Below are positions 1 through 13,500 of a DNA stretch of 64,000 nt, one piece after another. The stretch covers positions 682,001 to 746,000 of the forward strand of contig MU385724.1 of NCBI GenBank assembly GCA_022497155.1, read 5' to 3'. Source of the stretch: Whalleya microplaca. Taxonomy: Eukaryota; Ascomycota; Sordariomycetes; Xylariales; Xylariaceae. The translations under genes and the position numbers were made by a program. Below the pieces are notes generated by a model. It made no database searches, was not told the DNA's origin, and saw only the letters and a program-made list of their open reading frames with translations. Each line of letters begins with the position of its first letter. Position 1 is the first letter of the stretch.

Positions 1-3000
1 CGGAGTCAGCTCCGATTGACTGAGAACGATCACCACTTCCGGTCACGAGCCAGGGAGTTAGCCGATCAGATAGCCGTAATTAAGAACTACATCTAACTTT
101 GCCCAGTGACAAGTTTTACAGGCTAAAACTTTTATATCAAAGCACGCTATGAAGTAGTCGCGATAATCATTGGAGTATCAGCCGTCAAGCAAAAAAGTAC
201 GGGCAGTCTGATTACAGAAGTGCTTGTCGGTAGTTGAGGAAACATACATGCGGATCTTAGATCCCACCGTCGCTCGTAAGGCAGACAAAATCACGGAATT
301 CGACAATGTCCGAATATCCATTTGAGAGGTTAATAAGTTTGTGGTAGGCCGTAGGCATTCTTGTCCGTTTAAGTTGCTCCACCGCATCTTCCGGCGGCAA
401 ATGCGGGAGCTGTGAACTAAGGCAACCAAGCGCAGGTACCCGAACCCTAACATTAGATGGTTCTGATAAGGAATATATGAACCATGCCTTCTTCTCGTCT
501 AGTAATCGAAGCTTGTGGGGACTTGTACGCAGAAAAGAAGAAAGAACAAGTACCATTGCTTAGGCATGAGCGTAAAGACGTGCGAACAAGCGGCGTCGAA
601 AAAGAAGAATGCAGAGCCACATAGTTCAAGAGAAAATTAATCCTAGTCTCAATTGTTATATATGCTTGGGCTAATAAACACAATATAGCGTCGGTATACA
701 AATTACATATAGTCTATACTGGTCAAATTATGTGTCGCGTTACACCAGAACATGACGGCATTATTAACATCACCATCCTATTTATGAGACTGGGCGGTGT
801 GCGGTCCATTTTTAATGCCCTTTTGGCAATTCCATCGTTCACCAGAAAGACTTTAGGGCTTATGGTCCCAGCAAACTTGGGGCCTTGTTAGGTTTAAACA
901 ATACTCAAGTGATAATACAGATAGAATACCTATTCGTGATCGGTCAATCATTCCCCACGCTACTCCACACGTATGAAAAATACAACTCAGATCGGTAAGT
1001 TCCCTGAAGCTATCAGAAGTACATATGCCAAGCTGTAGCCTGGTGCTGTCCTTGTGTCGCGGTTGGTGTAAAGAATATCATAGACTAGCGCATCCATGGG
1101 AGGGAATAGAATGGTTCCTTTACAAGAAAACGACATAGTACCACAACAAGCTAGAGACAGGGTTGAACTTGATAACGCTGACGACTTAATTCTTTGATCA
1201 TCGGGAGTCGGCTTTACATTAAAATGAATTCAAATTTCGACCCGTTAATACGGAGCTCTAAATACTGTCATAGAATCCAAATAAAATAGAAAAGCTCGTT
1301 GCTCTACACGTATCACTTGAAGTCTCTAGACCCATATTACTATACATATTAACACACATTATAGTTTCAAAAGACTTCCTCTCTTACCCCTCAATACAGT
1401 TTATCTAGGGCCTATGCAGTGTGCCTGCAGATCGATCAACTTAGGTTTACTAATAATAGAGCTGGACACGCTGAATCGTGGTCGAGGATACCTAATACTG
1501 CAAGTTGAATGAGACTCTTGGTTCGGCCGACTCACCGCTTCCTTCACTCCACCAATAGAGACACCTAGGTACCAAGGTTGGTATAGTTCCATCTGTTCCT
1601 GCAACCCTATCACAGATCGATTGCTTGGCAAATCCCTGGACCATGTGGCGACTCTCCGTCTCGTCACATGCAGCATCTAACAATTCAACGTCACCGTAAG
1701 TCTCCACCACGAGTTCACAACCAAGGCTCGCCCATTGCGAAACCAAAAAGGTCAGAAACTCGAATCTGGCATCGATTAAAGACTTTAGCCCTACTTCGAC
1801 TATACGAAGTTTCGGACGTGGCCTTGACAATCTCCACTTTGTGGTCTGCCTTGTGGGCATTTTCCATACGGCAGCCTTCATATCGATGAGATAGTTGCTA
1901 TCTTCTTAACTACCGTAAAGCAACACCTCCACAAATATCAAGGATAGCGGCCGATCAGAACACGCATAAGCCACTCATATCTATTATCACTCAATTTTGC
2001 TTTAGCTATGAGTAACACATGCTAACACTATTCTATAGATTACATTAGAAGTTCGGTATATCAGTGGTACCTAGTGATAGGCCGCAAATGCGTGGAGTTG
2101 TGGATATAAGTGCTACTTTACGACATTTCAGATATACCAATAAGCCGGCTCCTACTTAGACACACTGTAAGGTGGAAATATTCCACTATAACAGATGAGA
2201 TCGCGTTTTGAGACATTCGCTCAAGGGTCTTATGGCGCGCGACTCGAATTTGCCGAAGGACTATACAGATACGACAACGGCGAGACGGCTGTTCGTGCCA
2301 TCCTGTCTGATATTTAGGATATGTTCATTCTAATGCTATGCTTCTATCACGTCATATAACTGGTGCAGCTAGATATGTCATAATGTCTTTGGAGGAGACA
2401 GATCTTTTGTCAATTAGATGAGCGTCCTACAGGTTCCTTGGCACCTTGAGCCGCCTGGTAACTGCGACGAAAATACTCCATACTCCTTTCTATCGCCTTG
2501 GTAATGGAGATTCTACCAGATTCTAATACTGATATGCTTTGATCCGAAAACAGCCCGTTGACTTTCAATGCTCCTCTTTGGGTCGCTTGATGATACTCTA
2601 GTATAAATAAGCTTCTTGCACAACATGGCCTTACTACTCCCCCTGGAGCTAAATCGTAACACTTCGACATAGCTTGCTCGCTATATACATTTGGTAGATA
2701 AAGCCCTACGTTTTCGCCCTAGAGACATACTCCCACCAAGTACCGATGCCCTGCACCTACTTATACCTACAACATGCTAATTGTGCTCATAAAGACAGCG
2801 CAAGACGTCGATGGCCACCTCAAGCTAGATGATCTACCATATCGCTGCGAAACGATTAGTGACGCGGTGGGCCCAGTGTCGCTGAAGTTCCTAGGTTAGT
2901 TAGTATACTGAACACCTAAGGGGGGCTGCTTTAGCCACCCAGTCCTCCCCAAAGATCCTTAATACAGCACAGAGGACTATATCCTGTAATGCAGATACCC

Positions 3001-5200
3001 CTCAACTCCAACCTTTGTTCGACGATAATCCCACTTAGCCATCGGTTAGCCGTCTCGCCGCCCTCACGTACCGCGAGCATTTCTTACCCCCTATCGATTT
3101 ACCGACACGACGTACCGCTTTTTCTCGTCCTCGGCCACGATTTGCCAACAACAAGTCTCCGTCTCCATCGCAAGTCTCGCTTCTATACAAGTAAGAAGAA
3201 TATAGGGACATACCATGCGAAAGAAAAAGGCGTGACGCCGCCCAGAGACTGAATGTGAATAGTAAGGTCGTCGACCTCCAGCTCCAGTTCTTCATATACT
3301 CGACTCACTCATAGGAAACACGATTCGTGCATGGCGGCCGATACCCAACCATTGAGATCTTACTAGTAGGATATTCTAAGGCTTCCAGTCAAGTACAACC
3401 CTGCCTAACCTACACGCTTCGAGGAACCGCCGCGCGGGAGTTACAGATACAGCTATCAGCCAACATACACTTGATACCTATTCGAGGGCGTGACCGAGAT
3501 GTTACATGAGATAGACTACGGCGGTGACGGAACCTGCAAGTTACATCTACACTGGAGAAGCAACGTGAATACAAAACTTAAAGCACATCAAATAGCTATT
3601 ACGGTACCCCTTAGCGAAACCTTCCCCTGAACATCTCTCCTGCGTTGTTTTGAGGGTTAAGGACTGATACTGTACAATGCATCTCGCAAGCGTATGTGTA
3701 TTCATATCAGGCTATCCGCTGCTCTAGGTAGTTAAACCTCGGAGTCGATCAGAGGTTATCAAACTTGCATTGCACCACCCTATAGAGTATACACAGGTAA
3801 ACAAGCTCACTGTCACCCACTAGCGAAGCCCCGTAGAGATCACTAGACCTCAATTGAGGAACTTACCTCCTTTCATCCACTATTACACAAGACCTGTGTC
3901 GGCATAGTGGCAATTTCTAGCAATCCAGCGGAGCCAAACCTGTAAATCAGGGCCCTCTTTCAAAAGGATATCAAACATTTAAGGGGCCACTTGAATATCC
4001 CGTCTTATGCTATACACTACGACCATCGCAGTGGTTACGATGACTATTCCGTACTATGGTCTACCACATAGGACTCAATCATTCCAGAACTAAGGTCCAT
4101 ATATACAATTCTCGGACCGGACCCCTTGAGATTATCCCCTTACGATATACTAAGCTACAAGATTAACGAGGCAGAATTGGACTGAGATCTAGCTACCTGT
4201 GAGCCAAGAGGGCGACAGTTCTGCCAACATCCAGTGCACCGCCGCCGTCAAAGCCCCTATATATATGGGTATGGTACCTACCTTTTTTACCTGCCTGCCT
4301 ACCCAGCCATTCCCTCGACGCTCAAATCAACACACAGAAGGCAGTTCATACCCGTCTCACTCCATAGGATATAAGCCTAAGTGTATCTCGAGTCCTCAGC
4401 GGCGATAGGTAACTAGCCAACTTACCGTCAAATCATACAAGCCAGTGCAAAATGTCAGATCCTGACCCTGATATTCTGGTGCCCCTTTGGGAGGTGGGTT
4501 GTCTGGTCGTGTGTTGGCTGGACCCCGCCATCGCTCACGCCCTTTAGGGGATGAGTTCAGTTACATATATAGTACAGCATATGGGTCGCCCAACCCCCTA
4601 TATTCTAACACCCAATATCAGCGTGATGCTGATCGTGTGAGTCTGCATGCTCGCTCGTATCTGTGCATTGACTTGTCCATCTCCCCATCTCCCTGCCAAA
4701 TTGTCGACGGCAGGTAGGTAGGTGTCAGGATTCTTTGTTTCTTTTGCGTACATAAAAATGTCACAGAGTATATAGGCGCTAATATCTGACCTGGTATTAG
4801 TGGTATCGCTTTGCCATAAAAAGCTATTCGTGTTGAAATACAGGGTTAATGAGACTTAGATTGACTTGAGGTTCAGCTATTCTAGAGTGGCAGATGGCCT
4901 GTTATATACACAATGCTACTATTCGTGCCTTGTACTGTACCAGTCCTTGACTCTCAATTCAACACTTCGAAGAACAACCTTGACTTGTTTCCTTGTGCCA
5001 CAATTACGTTGTTTTACTACCTCATACACCCAGATACGCCGTAACAAGTAGATATTTCAAGTAGATAGGCACGCACCCAGTCAGACACAAGCATCAACCG
5101 TACAAGGCAGAATTCCACCCGCATAGCCAGATCGGCGACCTCAGCAACAAGGGATGCCACAAACATAGCCTCGGAATTGGACGAGGGGAGGGTGTGAGGA
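1..5200. other. Gene-free region, about 5.2 kb
   Basis: I find no coding region here. All six frames are interrupted every few dozen codons, the open stretches show no family motif, and no chain of exons with matching splice phase can be built. The sequence is moderately AT-rich with many TAG/CTA words. Two degenerate repeat copies (about 4154-4195 and 4845-4905) resemble a third near 14.97 kb. There are no telomeric repeats, tRNA-like cloverleafs or rRNA stretches. It is probably decayed intergenic or transposon-derived DNA. Confidence 0.6.
4845..4905 (+). repeat. Degenerate dispersed repeat, copy 1
   Basis: This stretch aligns with 14978-15030. The shared cores are GGTTCAGCT, CTAGAG and GATGGCC, in the same order and spacing. 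Most differences in the flanking bases are C/T or G/A transitions. A shorter related piece with ATTAACGAGGC lies near 4154-4195. The element is unidentified. Confidence 0.45.
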
Positions 5201-6441
5201 GCCGCAGGCACGAGCGAGTGCCAGTGGGGGCGGGCGCCCGCCTTACCACCTAGGTACGTGGTACCAAAAGGATCGCGCTTGGATCCTGAGCCTCTGCAGG
5301 GACGCGTGGTCCTCTAAAGATATCAACGTAGGGAAGGGACAAAATGCGGGAATAACCATCACTGGCTACGAGTTGCAGCTTTCGAGTTGCAGCTCTAGAG
5401 TCTAGAGAACGAGAACGAATGTAAATAACTTTATACCTTGTACAGCAATGAGCTGAACAGCAGGAGGCAAATAGCATAGTGTTCTAATTGTGGAAGGGCA
5501 CTAAGGAGCTGACTACCTTAGTAGAGCAGGCTGGCAGGACACTCTGAGGCTGTTGAGCCAATGCAGTCAGTATTCAAAGTAATTGATGTTACTGATATAC
5601 TGGTGACTTGCTACAGGGCTTTCATAACCTTGGTCACAGTCACAATCACAGTGATACCCACAAATCTTGAATAGTATGAACTGAAGGATACTTTATTATG
5701 GATAGAATTTCATCTGTATTCTTATCTGTATAACGCGCGACGCCGTGTAACGACATCGTCTTCCAACTTCGCCTATCGCTCTTCCTTTCCCTCTCTCGCT
5801 CTCGCTCTGCTCTCTCGCTCTGGCCCTCAGGCCACACACTACTAATGGGTATCATCCTTTGCCAGCCAAGTCGACACCGTGTAGGGAGGTTTGTTCGTCT
5901 CCTCCTCCCTCCCATGCAAGTTTCAATGTAAAAAGAGTTCGTAGATACAGGATTAGTGGCAAAACGCCTCTGGCGTATGTGCATAGTATAAAGTTTTTTG
6001 ATCCCCTTCGCGGCCGTGAATGAATGCATGCTGTTTATGCCTTTCCCATGTTGTGACCAAATGCAAATAATCCCTTGGCCTGAACCATTGTTGTACTCCA
6101 AACCAGCAACACCCATTTGTGCTGCAAAAAAAGCAATCGAATCCGCACTGGTTGGTTGTTCGCACGAGGATACAGCACTTGTTTCTCTTTGCTGTTCCTA
6201 TAATAGGTGTAGGTGTGGTTGATGCTCTCCTTGGATCCCAGTACCAGGGAGGCTTCAGTGCCACGTTGGCGACGCCCTCGAACCTATGTCGTGGGACGGG
6301 CTTTCGCGCTTATGGCATCATCTCTCTGGGGTACTCAGGTGAGAACCACCGCTCCAACATTTCATGCACCTCCATATCGCCCTCATGATCGCGGTCGCCA
6401 TAACTCCTGCGATGTTCAGGGCGGTCGTCGGCGTCACATTT
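5201..6441. other. Intergenic region downstream of the acyltransferase
   Basis: No gene is supported. The region holds a CT-rich stretch (about 5765-5825, many CTCTCGCTCT units) and ordinary intergenic sequence. The open frames have no recognisable domain and no signal sequence. The last part should contain the 3' UTR of the minus-strand acyltransferase gene that ends at 6442. Confidence 0.5.
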
Positions 6442-8196
6442 CTATTGCGGCAAGAGGACACCCTTCTCATCCTTCGGTAACATGAACCAACCAACAACCT
6501 TCTCGGTGAGGGTTGCGCACCATGGGTCGACGTAGCCGGTCCACAGCATCGCAACACCGTAGTTCAGAGGGATCCAGAACGGAAGGCTGATCATGAGACG
6601 CAGCGCACCGGGGAACATGAGCTTGCCTGGGATTAGCTCGCCCCTGTCGTTCGTGATAGATGGCGGCACGTGAATTCCGTAGACCATCCAGCAGAGGACA
6701 CTGCGGAGCAGTGGGCCATGGAGAAGATAGACGGCGAACGACTGCTTCCCCAACCACAAAAGGTATTTGCTCGAGAGCACATCGCGCAAGCCAGGGCTGA
6801 AGTGGAGGCCGAGGGTAATCAGCTGAAGGCCAATTCCAGAAGCAAATCGAGGGAAATCGGGATCCTTAGGCAGAATAGCTTTCAGAACTTTAAATTGATA
6901 GTGTGACCATGCCGCCCATTCCGGGTGTCCTTCGGGGTATGACGCCACGTAGCAACCAAGAAGCAGGAAAATCCCAGCCAGAACTCGCGAGAGCTTCGGT
7001 CTGTGGCTAAGCCATTCGGTAGCTTCAGGGTGGTTTTGCACGTCGCAAAGGAAAACACCCCAGAAGAATTGCATGCCGAAAGCCGCTGTTTTTTGTCATT
7101 AGCTGATATTCCAATTTTATGCAAGTGCGCAGCTGACTGCATGCGCCAGAAAGCCAGAGAATTAAACCTACGGTCAGATGCGATGTAGAAATAGAAGAAC
7201 ATAAACAAGCTGCATATCATTCTGTATTGAGGCCGAATGTACGACGTCGCGACAATGAACGTGTACACCCACATGCTTCCCTTTAGCAGCGGCAACAACG
7301 TCCATTGATTTCCGTCGTATGCACTGGAGCCTCTCGTCCACGTCGAAACAATATTGGCAATTAAGTGCTTGACTGACTCGAACACGTTCTTTTGTCGGTC
7401 GGGGGCCGTCGCACCGCACCACCAGCAATCGCTCTGTTTCCCAACCATGAACATTCCCAAATTCGCCATGACCCAAATGATAACAGTGGCAAGGGCACAG
7501 GGGATGACCAAACGGGGCACACGGCGGAGGGCGGACTTGGCGATGGAGGTGAAGGCCACATCCTGGTTGTTCTGTCGGTACAGCTTGATGGGCTTCAGCG
7601 CGCAGACGTAGCCGGTAACAAAGGAGAAGATAGTGACGCCGATTCGACCCTGGGTGAGGATTCGTAGGAAAGGCAGCTGCATCGGTCGCGGCGCAGCGCC
7701 CTCGTGCGACGCGGGTAGGAAGAGTTCGCCATCGAAGGCCCGGGCGATGTGAGTTAAGACGACGAGAGTGGACGCCAGTCCTCGTAGACCCTAGTTACAC
7801 ACACGTTGATTAGCTCCAGGCACAACACAAGAATGAGGGGTGCATGATCATTAGGACGACGGAGCTTGCTGTGGTGCCTGTCTGGTGTGTCTGGTGTTGC
7901 ACGCCACCCATCCCACATGCGGCCGCACCATCGTCGACGGTGTAAGCGCCAGCTGAACGCTCCCGTCTGCTGGGCTAGTGGATCGCGAGTTTAATTCCTG
8001 CCGGAACAGCCAAAACCCAAAATACAACCACCCAAACCCAAACCCCAGAGTTCGGTAAGTGCGGATGATTACGTCCAATGCCACGCCCGTCTTCCTACTC
8101 GTCGCATCCGCGTGATCGCTGCCGACCCTGAGAATCTGGAGAAAACTGCCAACTTACATCAACCCATTTGACATTTCCTTCCTTGCCAATGGCCAT
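6442..8196 (-). CDS. Acyltransferase 3 family membrane protein
   Basis: Three exons: 8196-8158, 7790-7172 and 7085-6442. The introns have GTAAGT and GTAGGT donors, all phases match, and the product is 433 aa. The N-terminus reads VKWVDGLRGLAS followed by LVVLTHIAR, the family hallmark, with the conserved His at about residue 27 in the first membrane segment. Several hydrophobic helices follow, and the C-terminal part has the typical LLWLGKQSFAVYLLHGPLL stretch. The family transfers acyl groups, usually acetyl, to sugars or lipophilic small molecules at a membrane; the substrate here is unknown. The start was chosen because the ATG at 8196 lies 13 codons before the conserved DGLRGLA; the longer open frame upstream begins only at a TTG. 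The 367-bp first intron is long for this locus. No biosynthetic partner is adjacent. Confidence 0.9.
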
Positions 8197-9148
8197 AGTG
8201 ACGAGGTATCGTCGAGGGAGGAGAGTTCGCACAAGATCGTGTAGTGCGGAATTCGTTATCTCATTCCTCGAGGGTATGGGTCGGGATTCAAGGAGAGGGT
8301 GTTGAGGGCGGGCGGGTAGAAGTAGCAAATCCGGCAGCAACAATTAATTTGTAGCGTTGAGGTATGACGGACCGGTGGATACCGTTGATTTCCAAGTATC
8401 GGGAAACTTCGTCAGGCTAGCTGCTAGGTCCGGATGGTCTAAGGCGCTGATGCGTCCTGGTTGTCCTGGGCGTCCTGGGCGACACAAAAAGCAGCACAAC
8501 ACGGAATTGCGGGACCGGGTTCAATTATGTATATGCAACTAGTAGGCGATGCGTCTAAAAGGGAACGGTGACGGGGAACGACAAGGGACAAAGCAGTACA
8601 GTACGCATGTACGCAGCAGCAGTAGTCTCGATAAAACTAGGGTGGAAAAAGATATTAGACCAAACTGATGCTATGACGATGATATATCTTCGCGAACCAA
8701 AAGAGTCGACCAAGTATATGTAAGAGGAGAGAGAGAGAGAGAGCAAAGGCTAAGGCTAAGGCGGCAATGCAAGCAAAAAATGGTAAAGGTAAAGGACGAT
8801 TAGGGAACAAACAACAGTCGGAAAGAGAGGATTGGAAATAAATTTTCCAAACACAGGATCGAGGGCAGAGGAGGGCAAAAGGGAGACTGGGAAAGGGAAG
8901 AGGGAGGAATTTCAAACATATAACAAGGGCCCTGCGATTAGTTAGAAAAGACTTGGCGGAATAGAGATTGATGGAGTTCGATGGATGGAACCGCCCCCTC
9001 CACATACTTTGTAAGGTAGTCTTGTCCAGGCGTTGCCAGGAATAATAGAAAGGGAAATGTGCTGCAATACTTGCAAGCAATACTTACAACTCACACAGTT
9101 CACAGTTCACACTGGCAGGACTGGACAAAACATTGGCGAAGTGATGAG

Positions 9149-9187
9149 CCTGAACCTGAACCTGAACCCGAACCTGAACCCGAACCT
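9149..9187 (+). repeat. Hexanucleotide tandem repeat (CCTGAA/CCCGAA)
   Basis: About six units of CCTGAA alternating with CCCGAA. Both strands stay open through it (Glu-Pro on one strand, Gly-Ser on the other), which makes spurious open frames. Confidence 0.9.
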
Positions 9188-9432
9188 GCACGCACGAACA
9201 TTGATGGGCGAAATAAAACAAGGCTTGGCGACAATCGGGGGCTAGGAATTAGGAGGTACAACGTAGTTATAATAGCCAGCAAACAAACAAACAACCTTAC
9301 CTCAATACTTTCTATCCAATGTGTATGCATGTGGTATGTATGTACTGCGAGTATGTAGGTATTCCGTACCGTATTTAATCAACTGTGATTATTAATAAAC
9401 TAGGTTATTTACATAGGTTATGTATGTGTGTA

Positions 9433-9484
9433 TGTGTGTACGTATGTATGTATGTATGTATGTATGTATGTATGTATGTATGTA
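9433..9484 (+). repeat. (TATG)n microsatellite
   Basis: About 13 nearly perfect TATG units. A second tract of the same motif lies at 16594-16645 just upstream of the LEA-like gene. Confidence 0.97.
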
Positions 9485-10488
9485 CGTCCTGACGTCGTAT
9501 CTAATAATTGAAGTCCCCCATGCATCATCAGTCTGGTGTGCATGTGCTTCCATCATTCATTGCTTGCTTCAATCCAATTGCTGGTTGCTACCTATGTAGT
9601 GCCCTGCGAGGTCAGGAGGTTACGTAGTATGTGAGCTGAAGGAGAAACACTTGACACTAGCACATATACGTAAGGTAACTATTCTATACCTAGTATCCAT
9701 ATACCTAGCATGTCTGAGTTGTAAGGAGTATGTTGGTTGGTATGCACAACCAGACTGCCAAACTGCTTAGAGTTCTTACATTTTCTAGGTTGATGAATAG
9801 TGCCTGGTCCAACTTCCTTTAGCAGCCGAAGTTGGGAGGCAAGGCAAGCGCTGATTCGCCGAGCCCGTGCAGAGAGTCCGCACGCTAAGCCTAAGAGGGT
9901 AAGAGGGTACATCCGTACATATGGGATGATGCATTAATTCTTTTTAGTTTAATAAAATTCCACATTCATCCATACAGTATAATTTATATGACCGGTTATG
10001 TTTCTGGTTCTGTTTCTACATACGTATACGTGTACGTAGTATTGAATGTACTTGATTGTGGTATTCGCAAGATCTGGACCCCCCCATGCCCGGTCTGCCG
10101 GTGAGATGAGAATAGTATGTACATGTATGTAGGGAATATCTTCCCGAGCGTCAATCGGTCAGTCGCACGCACCAGCGCACAGCATATCATCCTCACAAGA
10201 ATGCAAGTTCGATACAAGATTAGCGACTCCTGCTTGTTTCTCATTCCCCGGATAATCGGCACAGACTGGGGCCTTGCCACCATAAAAACCTCCTGTCAGC
10301 CCGTGTCACCGCGCCCCAGCCAAGCCCAGCTTTCCCTCCAGATAAGCACGCGAGAGCCTTGGCAATGCAACCAGCGAACTGTTTGCAGTGCTTGGCTCAA
10401 CACTTCTGCGGAGAAGGGGAGGCTTGAATTTCCCAGCGCTACCCATGGCTCTCCCGCCTTCCGCCCTCCCCTACAGACGCTCATACAA

Positions 10489-10527
10489 CACGCTCATACA
10501 ACACGCTCATACAACACGCTCACACAG
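10489..10527 (+). repeat. 13-bp tandem repeat
   Basis: Three consecutive copies of GCTCATACAACAC followed by a partial GCTCACAC. It is intergenic. Confidence 0.9.
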
Positions 10528-13500
10528 TTACAATTACGCCGTATCTGCGTATGTAGGTATGTACATCACTCATCACCCGTTCTGCCTGTCTGCCACCCCA
10601 TTCTACCACCCAATTCTGCCATGGATCAATGTCACTGCACACAGTACATCTCATCTGTACCTACTGCTATTACCATGGACTGCTATTACCACTGCTATTA
10701 CCTACTGAACCAACTCGTGTTACGGCCAAGACTTCCTCCCAGCGTCCTGGTCTCCAGCGACCTTTGGTTTATCGTTTGGATGGGAGATCATAACGCATCC
10801 GGTATCAGCTCGTAGCGAGATGGTTGGGCAGCGTGGAAGATGATCATGATTTCTTATTATTTTGCTGCGTTTCGACTTTAGATAGTCTATGCGTATCCGG
10901 ACCGACGCAAGCAGCCAATGACGTCCAGAGGCTCATCAGAGGCTACCTACGAAACAAGACACTCGTCAAGTTGACGGACAAAACGTTCCTACAATACCTC
11001 TCACACTACCAGACTACCTGCTACCTGCATATTCATGATGTTTTATTATCACCTAGTGCAGCCACCGTCCTGGGTATTGAGCTATGTATGTACCTATAGG
11101 AGGCAACCTATAGAAGATTGGAACCTAATCGGGTGCACTGGGGGATCCCCTATCTCGAAATCCCTTAGTGCATCTAGCCGCAGGCTCGGCGTGGTTGATT
11201 CAAGCTTATCTCTACAGTATTTCCTTCTTCGGCTTTTTCGGCTTTTTCGGGGTCGAACTTTGGAAAGTTCTTTGAAAGACTTGAACCTTATTATAGCAGT
11301 AGCCTGATACTGATACATACCTAGGCTGCCCGCTAAGCTGCTAGAGCCTGGCTATCTATCTACCCGCGGATTGTCAAACACCCAAAAAGAATGGTCCTAT
11401 CCAATTCGACCAGCAGCCTGCATCGCAGCTTAATACGCCCGCTCCGTCTAACGGTCTTGGCGCCGGTCGTGAATGGATCACACAGCAAAAGACCGGGGTT
11501 CGGGGGCGGCTGAGGCTTTTCTGGGTTATTCTACCTGGTATTCCCAATCACCGCGTCGGTGGCGGCGACTTGGCACCTCATTCCACACGATTATAACTTG
11601 CCTACCTAGGTAATGGGCAGGCCGCATCATATGAAGCAGGCCGTGTCAACCGAGAGGGAGCGGCCGCTGAGGCGATGACAATACCATGCGACAGACTGCC
11701 AACACTTCCCTGTTACCGTCATCACTTCGCATAATACATAGTATGTCATAAATCGATTAAACAGGCTGACATTGGATGAGGCTTAATAGGTGGAGCCATC
11801 AACGGCTTGCCAAGCTACGACCCAGGGTGTCCTCCATTTGGCAGATTGTTAGTCCCTATCTGACTTATGCTGACGCGGCCACCTTGGGGTTTTTAAATTT
11901 GAACCCCTATTTTAAGGTCAGTAACACCACCCCTCGTCATCTGAACTTGTCAACCGACGAATGCTGACCTGCCGAAAGGTCAAGTCTAACTTGATATCAC
12001 TAAATTTACCGACTTCAGACGCTAGGGTCCTGATCTTTTGCTTTAGTAGAAAACCCGCCGTGGAGATGTAATGATGTCATAGCGGCAACCAGGTCTATGG
12101 GACAGTACATGTGTACCTGTATCGGTATCAGGGTTCCGATCTTAGATGCGGAATTATCCCGTTCCTTTTCATTATACTGGACGGCACTCTCCAGACTCAA
12201 CACTTTTCGAAAACAGAATGATTTACATTCGTCCATTATTCTGAAATTCGATCAAGAGGCGTTGGCGAAATAAGATTCTTGCAGCCACAAGGAACGGCAG
12301 ACCGGCACGGGCAGGACGGCACAAGACCATCTTGGCATGCGGTGTATCGTTTGACACCCATCACCGCCAAGAGGACATATCTGGCTGAGATGGTCACACG
12401 GTAAAAACGGATTGAATGAACCTCAATAATTGCCTGATGACTGTTGCTCACAGCCTCAATTACCTCAGCGACGGTGATAATCGAAAGGATTTTGCCGTAA
12501 AGTATAGTATGTATGATTCCTTTGCGCTGTAACAGTATACTATTAGAGCTCAAACGAAGCGCTAGCATCTCAGCTATATGTACGCAAAGGTGAGCGATGG
12601 TCACAAGATCATCATTGGAGATCATACAGTATCTACATAGTACGTGATTTGGGGTTGTTCCCGAAACTTAAGATCGCCCGGTAGGCCAAAGCATAGACCG
12701 TTTTTGAAACATGATCACAGACTCAAATCCGACTTGCATCCGGCCCGTTGATCAAGTTTACCTCATCTTTCTAATAAGTAGAGCTCAGGGCCACTGTTTA
12801 GAGTAGATCGCAACACAATTCATCCCCGACAACTGTCTGCTGACCCTGTTCTTCTGAAGCAAAAGCTGCGCAAGCTCCCCGCGGCCGACTCTGGTTCCGC
12901 TTGGTTTGAGAAGCCATCCCTCTACACATCCATATAGTGTAGGTAATATGTGATCACGACCTCGGTTTCGGTATTGAGTGTCTGTTTCGGTAACAGCAAA
13001 CCAAACCAAACGCGGCTATTTATTACCTGCTGACTCAGAAACGAACCCCCACGAGGGGGACGCGACGGCTGCACCCCTGTCAAGATGCTATCAATTTCCC
13101 CTCATTCATATCACAGGCGAACAACGGCGAGCAAGTCCATTCGGCTGTGGAAGCAAGTACAACATGAAAACGTGGCAGCTTGGACTGCGACAACACCATT
13201 CTGGCGTGTGCAGTACCACGCCAGCGCAGCAGCACAGCACGGCATTGTAATGAAGTGAATTGACTTTTCCAACGTGATGAACCATCCCATCCCTCGGTCA
13301 ACGTGTAGTCGCACTGCAGGCCGCCACCGTTGTTCTGGGGATGCTGTTACTTATGGTTACATGCGATGGGCTGATTGATGCTAAACCCCAATGCTTCACT
13401 CACGCTACCAAATGCGGGATGTCCAGGCTATCAGCATCAAGCTTTCTTAGCTTGACATGGTGTAGGACAGACAGGCGGTCCAATCCAGATACGCTACTGC

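Noticed and set aside
5646..6116. 156-codon minus-strand open stretch
   Set aside because: Contains an Arg/Glu repeat from a CT-rich tract and no recognisable domain; no splice partners found.
8158..8343. Longer first exon of the acyltransferase beginning at 8343
   Set aside because: The codon at 8343 is TTG; the ATG at 8196 lies 13 codons before the conserved DGLRGLA and fits the family.
10117..10815. 232-codon open stretch on the + strand
   Set aside because: No domain, signal peptide or membrane pattern; crosses a 13-bp tandem repeat; flanked by desert; alternative frames in the same region are also open.
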